From JAENVT01 sp963773085 (lineage in GTDB: Bacteria; Actinomycetota; Acidimicrobiia; Acidimicrobiales; Ilumatobacteraceae): 64,000 nt of DNA. Where the stretch lies: NCBI GenBank assembly GCA_963773085.1, contig CAVYZS010000006.1:45554-109553 (forward strand), written 5' to 3'. How positions within the stretch are numbered: position 1 is the stretch's first letter; the number at the start of each line of letters is the position of its first letter. Positions 1-7,472 of the stretch are shown here, piece by piece. A program made the position numbers and the translations under genes. Below the pieces are notes generated by a model. That model saw only the letters and a list, made by a program, of their open reading frames with translations. It did not search any database and had not been told where the DNA came from.

Positions 1-212
1 TGGGCGGCGAGTTCGAGGTGCCCGGAGAGGAAGTCGGCGTGGAAATGGGTCTCCAGGACTTTCACGATCGTCAGTCCGTTGGCCTCTGTGTCGGCGAGGT
101 ACTCGGCGACGTCGCGCTGCGGATCGACGACCACAGCCCGACCGGTCGTGGTGTCACCGATCACGTAGCTCGCGTGGGACAGGCAGCCGAGGTAGTACTG
201 GCGGAAGAACAT
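1..212 (-). CDS. MBL-fold persulfide dioxygenase-like hydrolase (5' part, runs off window)
   Basis: The first 70 or so residues read MFFRQYYLGCLSHASYVIGD, followed by a VVDPQRD strand and the metal-binding motif THFHADFLSGH near residues 59-69. This is the start of the ETHE1/CstB-type metallo-beta-lactamase family, which oxidises glutathione or other low-molecular-weight persulfides to sulfite and in bacteria often carries C-terminal rhodanese domains. The C-terminus lies outside the window, so any rhodanese fusion is unseen. The ATG at 212 is preceded by AAAGGAGC at good spacing. The start faces a promoter region with two CsoR/CstR-type palindromes, consistent with persulfide-responsive control. 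The family call is firm; the exact substrate is inferred. Confidence 0.8.
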   Translation of the reverse strand, partial: MFFRQYYLGCLSHASYVIGDTTTGRAVVVDPQRDVAEYLADTEANGLTIVKVLETHFHADFLSGHLELAA

Positions 213-252
213 GCGGATGGTGCTCCTTTAAAGGTGACTCGTCGAGCTCAAC

Positions 253-270
253 TATACCCCCCAGGGTATA
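253..270. promoter_or_regulatory. CsoR/CstR-type palindromic operator 1
   Basis: TATACCC-CCCA-GGGTATA is a perfect 7-bp inverted repeat around a 4-bp centre. On the minus strand it overlaps a -10-like TATAGT (251-256) in front of the MBL hydrolase. The ATACCC-N4-GGGTAT pattern resembles operators of the CsoR/CstR repressor family (copper or persulfide sensing). No repressor gene of this family is visible in the window. Confidence 0.6.
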
Positions 271-300
271 ATTCCCTCCGTTGAAATCGTTCGGACGAAG

Positions 301-316
301 ATACCCTGCAGGGTAT
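301..316. promoter_or_regulatory. CsoR/CstR-type palindromic operator 2
   Basis: ATACCCTGCAGGGTAT is a perfect 16-bp palindrome with the same ATACCC-N4-GGGTAT layout as the site at 253-270. It lies directly at the start of the plus-strand small ORF and about 20 bp downstream of a -35-like TTGAAA (281-286), so a bound repressor would block the rightward promoter. Centre-to-centre distance to the first site is about 47 bp. Confidence 0.6.
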
Positions 317-476
317 GTGTATGGAGACCTTCTGTTCGACCTGTCAACGACCGAGCTGGGCTGGATGCGGCGCTCACATCGACCAAGTACTCGCCCATGT
401 GCCCACCGCAGAGCGCTGCCGTTGCACCGACGACGATCTGATGAGTACACACCTGACACCTGGATCAAGTCGGTGA
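315..476 (+). CDS. Small Cys-rich protein (53 aa) with CxxC / GCGxH / CxC motifs
   Basis: The short reading frame encodes METFCSTCQRPSWAGCGAH, then IDQVLAHVP and a CRCTDDD segment, ending with TGA at 474-476. The arrangement CxxC...WAGCGxH...VP...RCxC matches a widespread family of tiny uncharacterised proteins found in bacteria and eukaryotes. The Cys/His pattern suggests metal or persulfide binding, which is inference. ATG 321 is an alternative start; neither ATG has a clear Shine-Dalgarno, and operator 2 touches the 5' end, so translation may be leaderless. It sits 23 bp before the methyltransferase and is probably co-transcribed with it. Confidence 0.65.
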   Translation: MCMETFCSTCQRPSWAGCGAHIDQVLAHVPTAERCRCTDDDLMSTHLTPGSSR

Positions 477-499
477 CCGACGGGCCGACGCCCCGCTCG

Positions 500-1090
500 A
501 TGTGGGAACAGCGCTTCAGCGCCGACACCTACGTATACGGGACCGAGCCGAATGAATTTCTGCGCAACAATGTCGCGACACTCCCGGCCGGAAATGTCCT
601 GTGCCTTGCCGAGGGCGAAGGCCGCAACGCCGTGTTCCTCGCCGGGGCAGGCTTTGACGTTCACAGCGTCGACCTCACCGAGGCGGGAGTTGCCAAGACC
701 CTCCGACTGGCTGCGACGCGGGGCGTTGAGGTTCACGCAGTCGTGGGCGATCTCGCAATGTTCGACATCGGCACGGAACACTGGGATCTGATCGTCTCGA
801 TCTTCGCCCACATGCCACCACACGTCCGTCGGGATCTGCACAGCAGGGTCGTGGCCGCTCTCAAGCCCGGCGGGATGGTCCTGCTCGAGGCATACACGCC
901 GAGGCAGATCGGCCGTGGCACGGGAGGTCCGTCTGTGCCGGAGATGACGATGACGCTCAACTCGCTGCGGGATGAACTCGCCGGGTTGGAATTCATTCAT
1001 GCAGCGGAACTCGACCGCAACATCGTCGAGGGAGCCGGGCATTCCGGCATCGGAGCTGTGGTCCAAGTCATCGCCCGCAAACCGGCCTGA
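500..1090 (+). CDS. Class I SAM-dependent methyltransferase, TehB-like
   Basis: This is a 196-aa cytosolic methyltransferase. It begins MWEQRFSADTYVYGTEPN, a typical opening of TehB-like/thiol methyltransferases, followed by the SAM-binding loop LCLAEGEGRNAVFLA and the acidic strand VHSVDLTEAG. A longer in-frame extension upstream would overlap the small Cys-rich gene and has no family similarity, so the ATG at 500 is preferred, although it lacks a good ribosome site. The closest functional relatives methylate tellurite, selenite or small thiols. Linked to a persulfide dioxygenase promoter, a role in sulfur or metalloid detoxification is plausible but not shown. Confidence 0.75.
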   Translation: MWEQRFSADTYVYGTEPNEFLRNNVATLPAGNVLCLAEGEGRNAVFLAGAGFDVHSVDLTEAGVAKTLRLAATRGVEVHAVVGDLAMFDIGTEHWDLIVSIFAHMPPHVRRDLHSRVVAALKPGGMVLLEAYTPRQIGRGTGGPSVPEMTMTLNSLRDELAGLEFIHAAELDRNIVEGAGHSGIGAVVQVIARKPA

Positions 1091-1265
1091 TCGGGGTTCG
1101 GTCTCGGCCAAAGCGATGAGTGCGGCCGAGCTGCCGCGATGCTGACCTTCATGACCAGGTCTGCAGGCTCAATCGTCGCCCTGGCACATCCGTTGCACGG
1201 TCAGCTCGTCGCCGGAACGTGGTGCGGCTGCGCTGCGGGCCGGCGCCCGGCACATGCGGCCTCGA

Positions 1266-2169
1266 TCAGCGAGAAGTCTGCGCGCGCTGCTTCGCGGGCT
1301 TGTGCTGCTTGGCGAGCGTCAGCATTGCGGCGGCTGCAGGTGAAAGCGTGCCGGTCCGATGGACGACGCCGATTCGGCGGGTGACGATTGGTCGAAATGG
1401 ACGCACGGCGGCGCCTCGCAGGTTTGCATCCTCTGCCATCGGCGCTGGGAGAAGGGCGACGCCGGCGCCGGCGAGGACGAGCGGAAGGATCGCTTCGCGA
1501 TGGTGGATCTGGACGACGATGTTCGGGTCGAGGTGGCTGCGTGAGATGACACGCTCGAGGAGGCGCCGAGTAGATGTGCCGGGCGGGGTTGCTATGAGTG
1601 GCATCGCGGCAAGTTGCTCGGGGGTGATCGGGCCTTCGAGCAGCGCCGTCCCGGGTGGGCAGACGGCGAAGACTTCCTGTCGGAAAAGGTCGACACGATA
1701 CGAGTCCGGTGCCGCCAGTGGTGATGTCGGTAAATCCGAGTTCGGCCTTTCCGGATGAAACCTCGCGCTCGACACTCGATGCATCCTCGGGCTCACCGAC
1801 CCGAATGGTGATCCCAGGGAATCGTGTGCGGAATTGGCCGACGAGCTGAGCGAGGGGGTCGACGGCAAGAGTTGGAAGGGCAACGAGGTCGAGTTCCCCG
1901 ATCTGCAAGTGGGCAACTGAGCGCGAGACGGTCGTCAGATCCGCGACGTCGCGGATCACCCGTCGGGCGGCTTGGACAACCTGCTCGCCTGCCGATGTCA
2001 GCCGGACCGTTCGTCCAAGGCGATTGAACAGTTCGATGCCGAGTTCGGATTCTAGGTTTCGGACGCCATGGGAGAGTGAGGGCTGAGAAACGTGCGTGGC
2101 CGTGGCTGCCTTGGTGAAGCTGCCATGATCGGCGACCGCGACGATGTATTCCAATTGGCGGAACTCCAT
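1266..2169 (-). pseudogene. LysR-family transcriptional regulator, frameshifted
   Basis: The N-terminus MEFRQLEYIVAVADHGSFTK with VSQPSLSHGVRNLE is a classic LysR winged-helix domain. The substrate-binding domain continues in this frame to about residue 148, then resumes one frame over (PDSYRVDLFRQEVFAV...CPPGTALLEGPIT...GAGVALLPAP). The break lies near 1721-1730. Correcting one base restores a protein of about 300 aa, the usual LysR length. The gene follows lgt by 57 bp on the same strand. Co-inducer and targets are unknown. Given how many similar single-base breaks occur in this window, sequencing error is as likely as true inactivation. Confidence 0.8.
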
Positions 2170-2226
2170 AGACAGAGGCTATGTGTTGCGTCAGCGGTGA
2201 CCGTTGCCGGACCTGGCGCCGGCTTC

Positions 2227-3087
2227 TCAGTCGAGTCTGTCCGCTTTGCTTCCTGCGGCGAGCGCAGGAGCGTCGCAGGAATCCAGATTGGGTGTCGCCG
2301 GATCGACGCGTCCGGTGATGATGAAACCCATGGCGACGGCGAACGCAAGAATGCTCGTCCATTCGTTGACGCGTAGCCCGGCGATCGTGTGGGCGTAGTC
2401 GATGCGCATTCGCTCGACGAGGAATCGGCCCATTGCGTATCCGGCGATGTACACGGCGAAGAGGCGGCCAGGGCGGAGGCAACGACGACGTTCGACCAAC
2501 AGAACGACGGCGACGACTGCGAGGTTCCACAGCGACTCGTAGAGGAACGTGGGCTGGAACGTCGTGAACGTCTCGAAGCCTGTCGGACGGTTTGCGATGT
2601 CGATTCGGACTGCCCATGGCAGCCTCGATGGACGCCCGAACAGTTCCTGGTTGAACCAGTTTCCCCATCGACCGATCGCCTGGGCGAGTGGCAGGGCAGG
2701 CGCGACTACGTCGAGGAGTAGGCCGAGCGGGAGGCCCCGATGTCGGGCGACGAGGAGTCCGGTTCCGACCCCGGCAGCGATGCCGCCGGGGATGCCGAGC
2801 CCGCCGTCCCAGATCGCGAAGGCCTTGAGAACGTCGTGGGTGTAGATCTCGTAGTCGGTGATGACGTGGTAGAGGCGTGCACCGATGACGCCGGCTGGCA
2901 CCGCCCAGACGGCGAGGCTGCTGACGACGCCGGATGTCCCGGTGCGTGCCTCCCATCGTCGGTCTGACCACTTGGCAGCGACAATCACACCGACCGCGAT
3001 CATCAGCCCGTACGCCCGGAATTGCAGCGGTCCGATGTGGAGGCCCTTCCACGGCGGGCTGGGGATCGAGGCGAGCAGGCTGATCAT
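2227..3087 (-). CDS. lgt: Prolipoprotein diacylglyceryl transferase
   Basis: This 286-aa polytopic membrane protein transfers diacylglycerol from phosphatidylglycerol to the lipobox Cys of prolipoproteins at the membrane. It shows the Lgt signature AQAIGRWGNWFNQELFG, an early FRAYGLMIA segment, GARLYHV and the later PTFLYESLWN. Seven or so hydrophobic segments fit the family. It lies between the TauE-type exporter (49 bp upstream) and the LysR gene (57 bp downstream), all on the minus strand, so it may be in a small operon. That setting is unusual for lgt, and it may be a second copy; this cannot be tested from one window. Confidence 0.93.
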   Translation of the reverse strand: MISLLASIPSPPWKGLHIGPLQFRAYGLMIAVGVIVAAKWSDRRWEARTGTSGVVSSLAVWAVPAGVIGARLYHVITDYEIYTHDVLKAFAIWDGGLGIPGGIAAGVGTGLLVARHRGLPLGLLLDVVAPALPLAQAIGRWGNWFNQELFGRPSRLPWAVRIDIANRPTGFETFTTFQPTFLYESLWNLAVVAVVLLVERRRCLRPGRLFAVYIAGYAMGRFLVERMRIDYAHTIAGLRVNEWTSILAFAVAMGFIITGRVDPATPNLDSCDAPALAAGSKADRLD

Positions 3088-3136
3088 CGTGGTACCAGTC
3101 TGGCGGTTGAGGTGCGCTTTGGGGACATGATCTGGC

Positions 3137-3880
3137 TCATCGGGCGATCAGGAACACGATGCCGAGCAGGCCGATAACGGCGCCGTAGATGCGCTCGAGC
3201 CGGGCGGGTTCGGTGCGGAGTGCGACCCTCGCGCCGAGAAATGACAGCGGTACGGACGTCACGGCGAACACTGCAACGAGGGCCCAGTCGATGTGGCCGA
3301 GCGCCGCGTGGACGATGGTGCCGGGCACCGCCAGCGCGGTCGCCACCGCCAGCGACGAAGCGAACGCGGCCTTCACCGGTAGTCGCAGGATGGCGATGTA
3401 CAGCGGGGCAAGAAGGAACCCGCCACTGTTGGCGAGCAAGCCGGAGACTAGGCCGACAGTGGTCGCTACTACGGCAAGGAGCCAAGCACTTTCACGGGGT
3501 GGATCAACCGGATCTGTATCGGCCTTGTCACGAGCCAACAGGAACCGGAGGCCCAGTACAACCAGGACGCAGTCGGTGACCGTGACGAGCGCCGCACCGC
3601 CGATCCAGCGAGTCGCAAGAGCGCCAACGACAGTTGCGGGTATCCCGAAACTCAGGCTCCATCGCACGACGCGCCAGTCGATCAATCGGGCCTTCCAATA
3701 GACCGAGCTTGCTGCGAGCGTCGATGGAATCGTCGCCGGGAGTGGAGCCGCGACAGCGACGATTGGCGGGACACCCACCGCTGCGAGCAGTGGTGTTGCG
3801 ATCGCCGATCCGCCCTTGCCGAACATGCCGCCGAGGAATCCGATGACCAGTCCGATGACAGCAGCTGCGAGCAAGGTCAC
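3137..3880 (-). CDS. TauE/SafE family sulfite (anion) exporter
   Basis: A roughly 247-aa integral membrane protein with the duplicated TauE/SafE layout: GLVIGFLGGMFGKGGSAIATPLL in the first half and VGLVSGLLANSGGFLLAPLY in the second. The family exports sulfite, sulfoacetate or related sulfur anions. I chose the GTG at 3880, which places the first membrane helix at the N-terminus and has a weak AAGAG upstream; an in-frame ATG at 3934 would add 18 polar residues. Its position near a persulfide dioxygenase suggests removal of sulfite made from persulfides, as in cst-type operons. That link is inference. Confidence 0.82.
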   Translation of the reverse strand: MTLLAAAVIGLVIGFLGGMFGKGGSAIATPLLAAVGVPPIVAVAAPLPATIPSTLAASSVYWKARLIDWRVVRWSLSFGIPATVVGALATRWIGGAALVTVTDCVLVVLGLRFLLARDKADTDPVDPPRESAWLLAVVATTVGLVSGLLANSGGFLLAPLYIAILRLPVKAAFASSLAVATALAVPGTIVHAALGHIDWALVAVFAVTSVPLSFLGARVALRTEPARLERIYGAVIGLLGIVFLIAR

Positions 3881-4054
3881 AGCGGGCTCTTGACGTGCAC
3901 ACTCAACTCTCTGCCGAGACCCGCTAGTGACCAACCCACGCGTGTCTCTCGCAGCGATAGCCAGGATCTATGAACAAAATGTCGCGTCGACGACTATCCG
4001 GAGCTAGGAACTCCCGACGTTTGTGAGTTCTCCGTTGGCGAGAGAGTGAATGTC

Positions 4055-4693
4055 TTACACGGGCTCGCGAAAGCGGAACCAGTCAGACAGCTGAGTCACG
4101 TGTTGTTCGGCGATCTCACTGTCGGTCAGCTGGGTCGATGGCGGAACGAGCACCTTGTCGCCGATGATCTCGTTGTGAGGCCAGTTCGCTGGGGCCATCA
4201 GGTGGGTGGCGTCGAACAACTGGAGGCCTTTGACGATCCGAACGACTTCATCTATGTTGCGGCCAAGCTCCTTTGGGTACTCGAGGATCGTGCGCACGAC
4301 TGCGCGATCGTCGACGACGATCACCGACCGAGCAGTCACCGAGCCGGCCTGATCTGGGCGGAGCATCCCGAGTTGCAGCGAGACCAACCGACTCTTGTCG
4401 TCGATGATCGGGAACTCGACTCCGACCTGCAGGTTGTCCTGAATCCACGTGACCCAAGCACGATGGTCGTCGATGTCGTCGACACTCAGCCCGATCAGCT
4501 TGGTATTGAGTGCAGCGAACGATTCAGCCCGCTTTTGGAAGCCGACGAACTCTGTCGTGCACACCGGAGTGAAGTCGCCAGGGTGGCTGAAGAAAACGAA
4601 CCAATGTCCCGCGAACTGATCGGGCAACGTCATGTCACCTTTCGAGGTGCTGACGTCGATCGTCGGAAACCTGTCTTCGATGAGCAACTTCAT
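4055..4693 (-). CDS. Peroxiredoxin, 1-Cys (Prx6/AhpC-TSA) type
   Basis: A 212-aa thiol peroxidase that reduces hydrogen peroxide and organic hydroperoxides in the cytosol. The peroxidatic Cys is in HPGDFTPVCTTE near residue 46, with the supporting Thr and the distal Arg in SVTARSVIVVD. The long C-terminal arm (LQLFDATHLMAPANWPHN...) is typical of the Prx6-like and archaeal group. The strong GAGGAGG upstream of the ATG at 4693 supports the start. It is transcribed alone, with a palindrome about 100 bp upstream (see 4795-4812). It could detoxify peroxide or persulfide species in the adjacent sulfur region. Confidence 0.92.
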   Translation of the reverse strand: MKLLIEDRFPTIDVSTSKGDMTLPDQFAGHWFVFFSHPGDFTPVCTTEFVGFQKRAESFAALNTKLIGLSVDDIDDHRAWVTWIQDNLQVGVEFPIIDDKSRLVSLQLGMLRPDQAGSVTARSVIVVDDRAVVRTILEYPKELGRNIDEVVRIVKGLQLFDATHLMAPANWPHNEIIGDKVLVPPSTQLTDSEIAEQHVTQLSDWFRFREPV

Positions 4694-5087
4694 GATGGAG
4701 CCTCCTCAGGCTGTCTGGCGTCTGGCAGCAGACGCTTATCGGGCGAAGCAACACCCGCCGAAGGTGCCGGACGCCCGCCGAATGTTGCGGCCGTGCCGAC
4801 AGTTCTGTCGGCCACTCCCTTCAAGGTGCTGTTCCGCTCACCTCCACGATGGCCAGTTGCGAGTTAGACACACAGGGGCGAAGGTCACTTATTCGGCAAT
4901 CTCGATGTGCTCTGCCGCCCGCGGGGTGTCCTGCCAGTCGAGATGCGGGAGCCTGTCCGAGGTCAGCCCCAGGTCGTTTCGGCGTCTGGATACGACACGG
5001 AAGCTTCACAGAGATCCTCCTCGGGCCTTCATCGTGGTGGCGTTTAGTGAGGGTCCAAGAGAGATCGAGAAGAAGGAGATGAGGACA
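4694..5087. other. Intergenic region between peroxiredoxin and secreted-protein gene
   Basis: No convincing gene is seen. The region holds the divergent control regions of the peroxiredoxin (minus) and a small secreted protein (plus), a 6-bp-stem hairpin at 4718-4735 in the peroxiredoxin leader, and an 18-nt palindrome at 4795-4812. Confidence 0.5.
4795..4812. promoter_or_regulatory. Palindrome upstream of the peroxiredoxin, candidate operator
   Basis: GCCGACAG-TT-CTGTCGGC has perfect 8-bp arms around two central bases, about 100 bp upstream of the peroxiredoxin start. It could be a repressor/activator site or a short hairpin. No known consensus (PerR, OxyR) is matched. Confidence 0.35.
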
Positions 5088-5414
5088 ATGAGGAAGTTTC
5101 ACAAGGCCCTTCTGGCAGGTGGAGTGTCGCTGGCAGTCCTGCTGCCCGTAGGCGCAGCGTTCGCCGACAGCGGCGGCCCGGGACGCGGCGGCAACGGCGG
5201 CAATGGCGTCGCACCGACATGCACTGGTGACCCAGCGATGGACCAGGTCCAGGCGCGCGACGGTACCGGCTGGCGGCACACGCTCGCCGACGGCACGATC
5301 GTCGAGATGCCCGATGCACTCCACGGGCACCAGACCGGTCCGATGGACGGCAGCGGCCCGGTGGCCGATCGCCCGATGGACGGTAGTGGTAACCAGCAGC
5401 GTTCGGGTGGCTAG
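5088..5414 (+). CDS. Small secreted Gly/Asp-rich protein of unknown function
   Basis: A 108-aa protein starting MRKFHKALLAGGVSLAVLL with a classical signal peptide ending near AAFADSGG. The mature part is Gly-rich (GGPGRGGNGGNG), has a single Cys (PTCTGDPAMDQVQ), and ends with a partly repeated PMDGSG segment (GPMDGSGPVADRPMDGSGN). The ATG at 5088 is chosen because AAGGAG at 5073-5078 sits 9 bp upstream; the nearer ATG at 5079 would have no spacing. It lies upstream of a two-component system but is separated from it by a strong hairpin. No recognised domain; probably exported to the cell surface. Confidence 0.65.
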   Translation: MRKFHKALLAGGVSLAVLLPVGAAFADSGGPGRGGNGGNGVAPTCTGDPAMDQVQARDGTGWRHTLADGTIVEMPDALHGHQTGPMDGSGPVADRPMDGSGNQQRSGG

Positions 5415-5429
5415 TACCGAGCGCTCGAT

Positions 5430-5459
5430 ACGAGTCCCGGCCTTGTGGCCGGGACTCGT
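5430..5459 (+). terminator. Strong intrinsic hairpin
   Basis: ACGAGTCCCGGCC / GGCCGGGACTCGT form a perfect 13-bp stem with a TTGT loop, between the secreted-protein gene and the response regulator. There is no T-tract, so it is terminator-like or attenuator-like rather than a textbook terminator. Confidence 0.65.
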
Positions 5460-5475
5460 GCGCGAGAGTGGAGCC

Positions 5476-6167
5476 ATGGCACGCGCACCGGTCGTCTTGG
5501 TAGTCGACGATGAAGCGTCCATTCGCGAGGTGGTCCGCCGCTATCTCCAGGCCGATGGCGTCGAGGTGTTCGAGGCCGAGGATGGACCGACGGCGCTCGA
5601 GATGTTCGAGGCACACCAACCGGACGTCGTGGTCCTCGACGTGATGCTGCCGGGGTTGGACGGTATCGAGGTGCTCCGTCGGCTTCGCACCCGCTCCGAC
5701 GTGTACGTCGTGATGCTGACCGCGCGCACAGAGGAGACGGACCGACTGATCGGATTGTCGGTCGGTGCCGACGACTACGTTTCCAAACCGTTCAGCCCGC
5801 GGGAACTCGTTGCGCGCGTGAAAGCATTGCTCCGGCGGCCGCATATGGCCGAGGCCTCCGACGTTGTCCAGCAATTTGGCGATCTCACCGTGGACCCGGA
5901 TCGCCGCGAGGTGCGCGTTGCCGGAGCCGAGGTGGAGTTGAGCGCGTTGGAGTTCGACATCCTCGCTGCTCTCGCGAGTTCGCCGGGTCGGTGTTCAGCC
6001 GTCGCCAACTTCTCGAGCGGGTCTGGGGCTATGACTTCTACGGCGACGAACGTGTGGTCGACGTCCACATTCGCAACTTGCGCCGCGCTCTCGGAGACGA
6101 TGCCGATGCCCCTCGGTGGATCGGCACCGTGCGTGGTGTCGGCTACAAGTTCGTGGCGCCGTCGTGA
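5476..6167 (+). CDS. OmpR/PhoB-family response regulator (one frameshift)
   Basis: The receiver domain (residues 5-120) shows VVDDEAS, the phospho-acceptor in VVVLDVMLPGLDG, the Thr in MLTARTEE and the Lys in VSKPFSPREL. The winged-helix output domain follows (LTVDPDRREVRV...) and is interrupted near 5988, where one G is missing after SSPGR. It resumes in another frame as VFSRRQLLERVWGYDFYGDE and VVDVHIRNLRRALGDD, ending GVGYKFVAPS with TGA at 6165-6167. The corrected protein is about 230 aa. Its stop overlaps the start of the kinase gene (TGATG), so the pair is translationally coupled. The frameshift is probably a sequencing error. Confidence 0.88.
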
Positions 6168-7294
6168 TGAAGCGTTCGTCGTTGCGGGCCCGGCTGTTCG
6201 CGTCGTACGCCGCCGTCGCGGTCGTCGGAGCGGCGACGCTGCTCGTTGCCGTCCGCGTGCTCGTCCCGCGATTGTTCGACGACCGCATGGGATCCGGCCG
6301 CCGCACCGGGGCCGGTGGCGCCCAGGCGGCTGCCAGTCAGCACGACGCGGTCGTGTCGGCGCTCAACGTTGCGCTTGTGCTCGCATTTGTCGCCAGTCTG
6401 GCGACAGCTGCCATCGTCGCCGTGGTGATGGCCCGTCGGGTGCTGCGCCCTCTCGACGACCTCCGCGCCGCGACCGGCCGACTGGCGGCCGGACGGTACG
6501 ACGAGCCGGTCGCATTACCGAACGAGCCCGAACTCGCGGCGCTTGCCGCCGACGTCAACCTGCTCGCCACCGCACTCGCCGACACCGAGCAGCGTCGAGC
6601 GGCGCTGATCGGCGACATCGCCCACGAGATGAGAACCCCGCTCACCACAATCACGGGCTACGTGGAGGGCTTCGACGACGGCCTGTTCACCAAGGACGAG
6701 ATGGTCGCAACAATCTCTGACGAGATCGCCCGCTTGCGTCGTCTCGCCGGAGACCTCGCCGCGGTCTCCCGAGCCGAGGAGGGCCAGCTGCTCCTCGACC
6801 TGCAGCCAGAAGACCTCTCCGACATCGTCGAGACGGTGGCGAACCGGCTCCGCCCACAATTCGACGTCAAGTCAGTCACGCTGTCCGTCGAAACGCCCGG
6901 CCCCATCGACGTCGAGGCCGACCGCCAACGCCTCACACAAGCGATGAGCAACCTTCTCGGAAACGCTCTCGCCTACACCCCGGCCGCGGGCACGGTTCAG
7001 GTTTCGATCGACGTCGAGTCAGACCTCGCACGAGTCGCGATCACCGATACTGGTCGAGGGCTCACGGCCGACGACATCGACCGGGTGTTCGAGCGGTTCT
7101 ATCGAGCCGAACCACGAGCTCACTCAGCCGGCACCGGCATCGGGCTCACCATCGCCCGAGCGGTCGCCCACGCTCACCGCGGTGACCTCACCGCTTTCTC
7201 ACCCGGAGTCGGGCTCGGCGCCACGTTCATCCTCTCCCTACCGCTCCGGCGCCTTCCGCCTCGCGCCGCGGAGAACGAGCCGTCAAGCGAATGA
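6167..7294 (+). CDS. Sensor histidine kinase, two-component partner
   Basis: A 375-aa membrane kinase. Two transmembrane helices (about residues 10-32 and 65-88) flank a short extracytoplasmic loop, so it may sense envelope or membrane signals. HAMP-like sequence (RRVLRPLDDLRAATGRL) leads to the H-box IAHEMRTPLTTITGY, then N-box SNLLGNALAYTP, DTGRGL and the G-box GTGIGLTIARAVAHAH. It overlaps the response regulator by one base (TGATG), supporting a cognate pair. The signal is unknown; the secreted protein upstream could be a target or partner but is separated by a hairpin. Confidence 0.92.
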   Translation: MKRSSLRARLFASYAAVAVVGAATLLVAVRVLVPRLFDDRMGSGRRTGAGGAQAAASQHDAVVSALNVALVLAFVASLATAAIVAVVMARRVLRPLDDLRAATGRLAAGRYDEPVALPNEPELAALAADVNLLATALADTEQRRAALIGDIAHEMRTPLTTITGYVEGFDDGLFTKDEMVATISDEIARLRRLAGDLAAVSRAEEGQLLLDLQPEDLSDIVETVANRLRPQFDVKSVTLSVETPGPIDVEADRQRLTQAMSNLLGNALAYTPAAGTVQVSIDVESDLARVAITDTGRGLTADDIDRVFERFYRAEPRAHSAGTGIGLTIARAVAHAHRGDLTAFSPGVGLGATFILSLPLRRLPPRAAENEPSSE

Positions 7295-7472
7295 GGAATG
7301 CGGCGGGTGTGAGCCGTTAGGGACTATCGACCCTGTCACTCCGAAGTAGGACGGTGGAGTGTCGATGTGAGCTGTGCTGGTCCTTGGAGGTGGTGTGTGA
7401 TGAACCGATTGTGTTCATGTCGACGACTCGACGTTGCCCGCCTCTCGCCGGTGGTAGCCCCTAATCGGAGGG

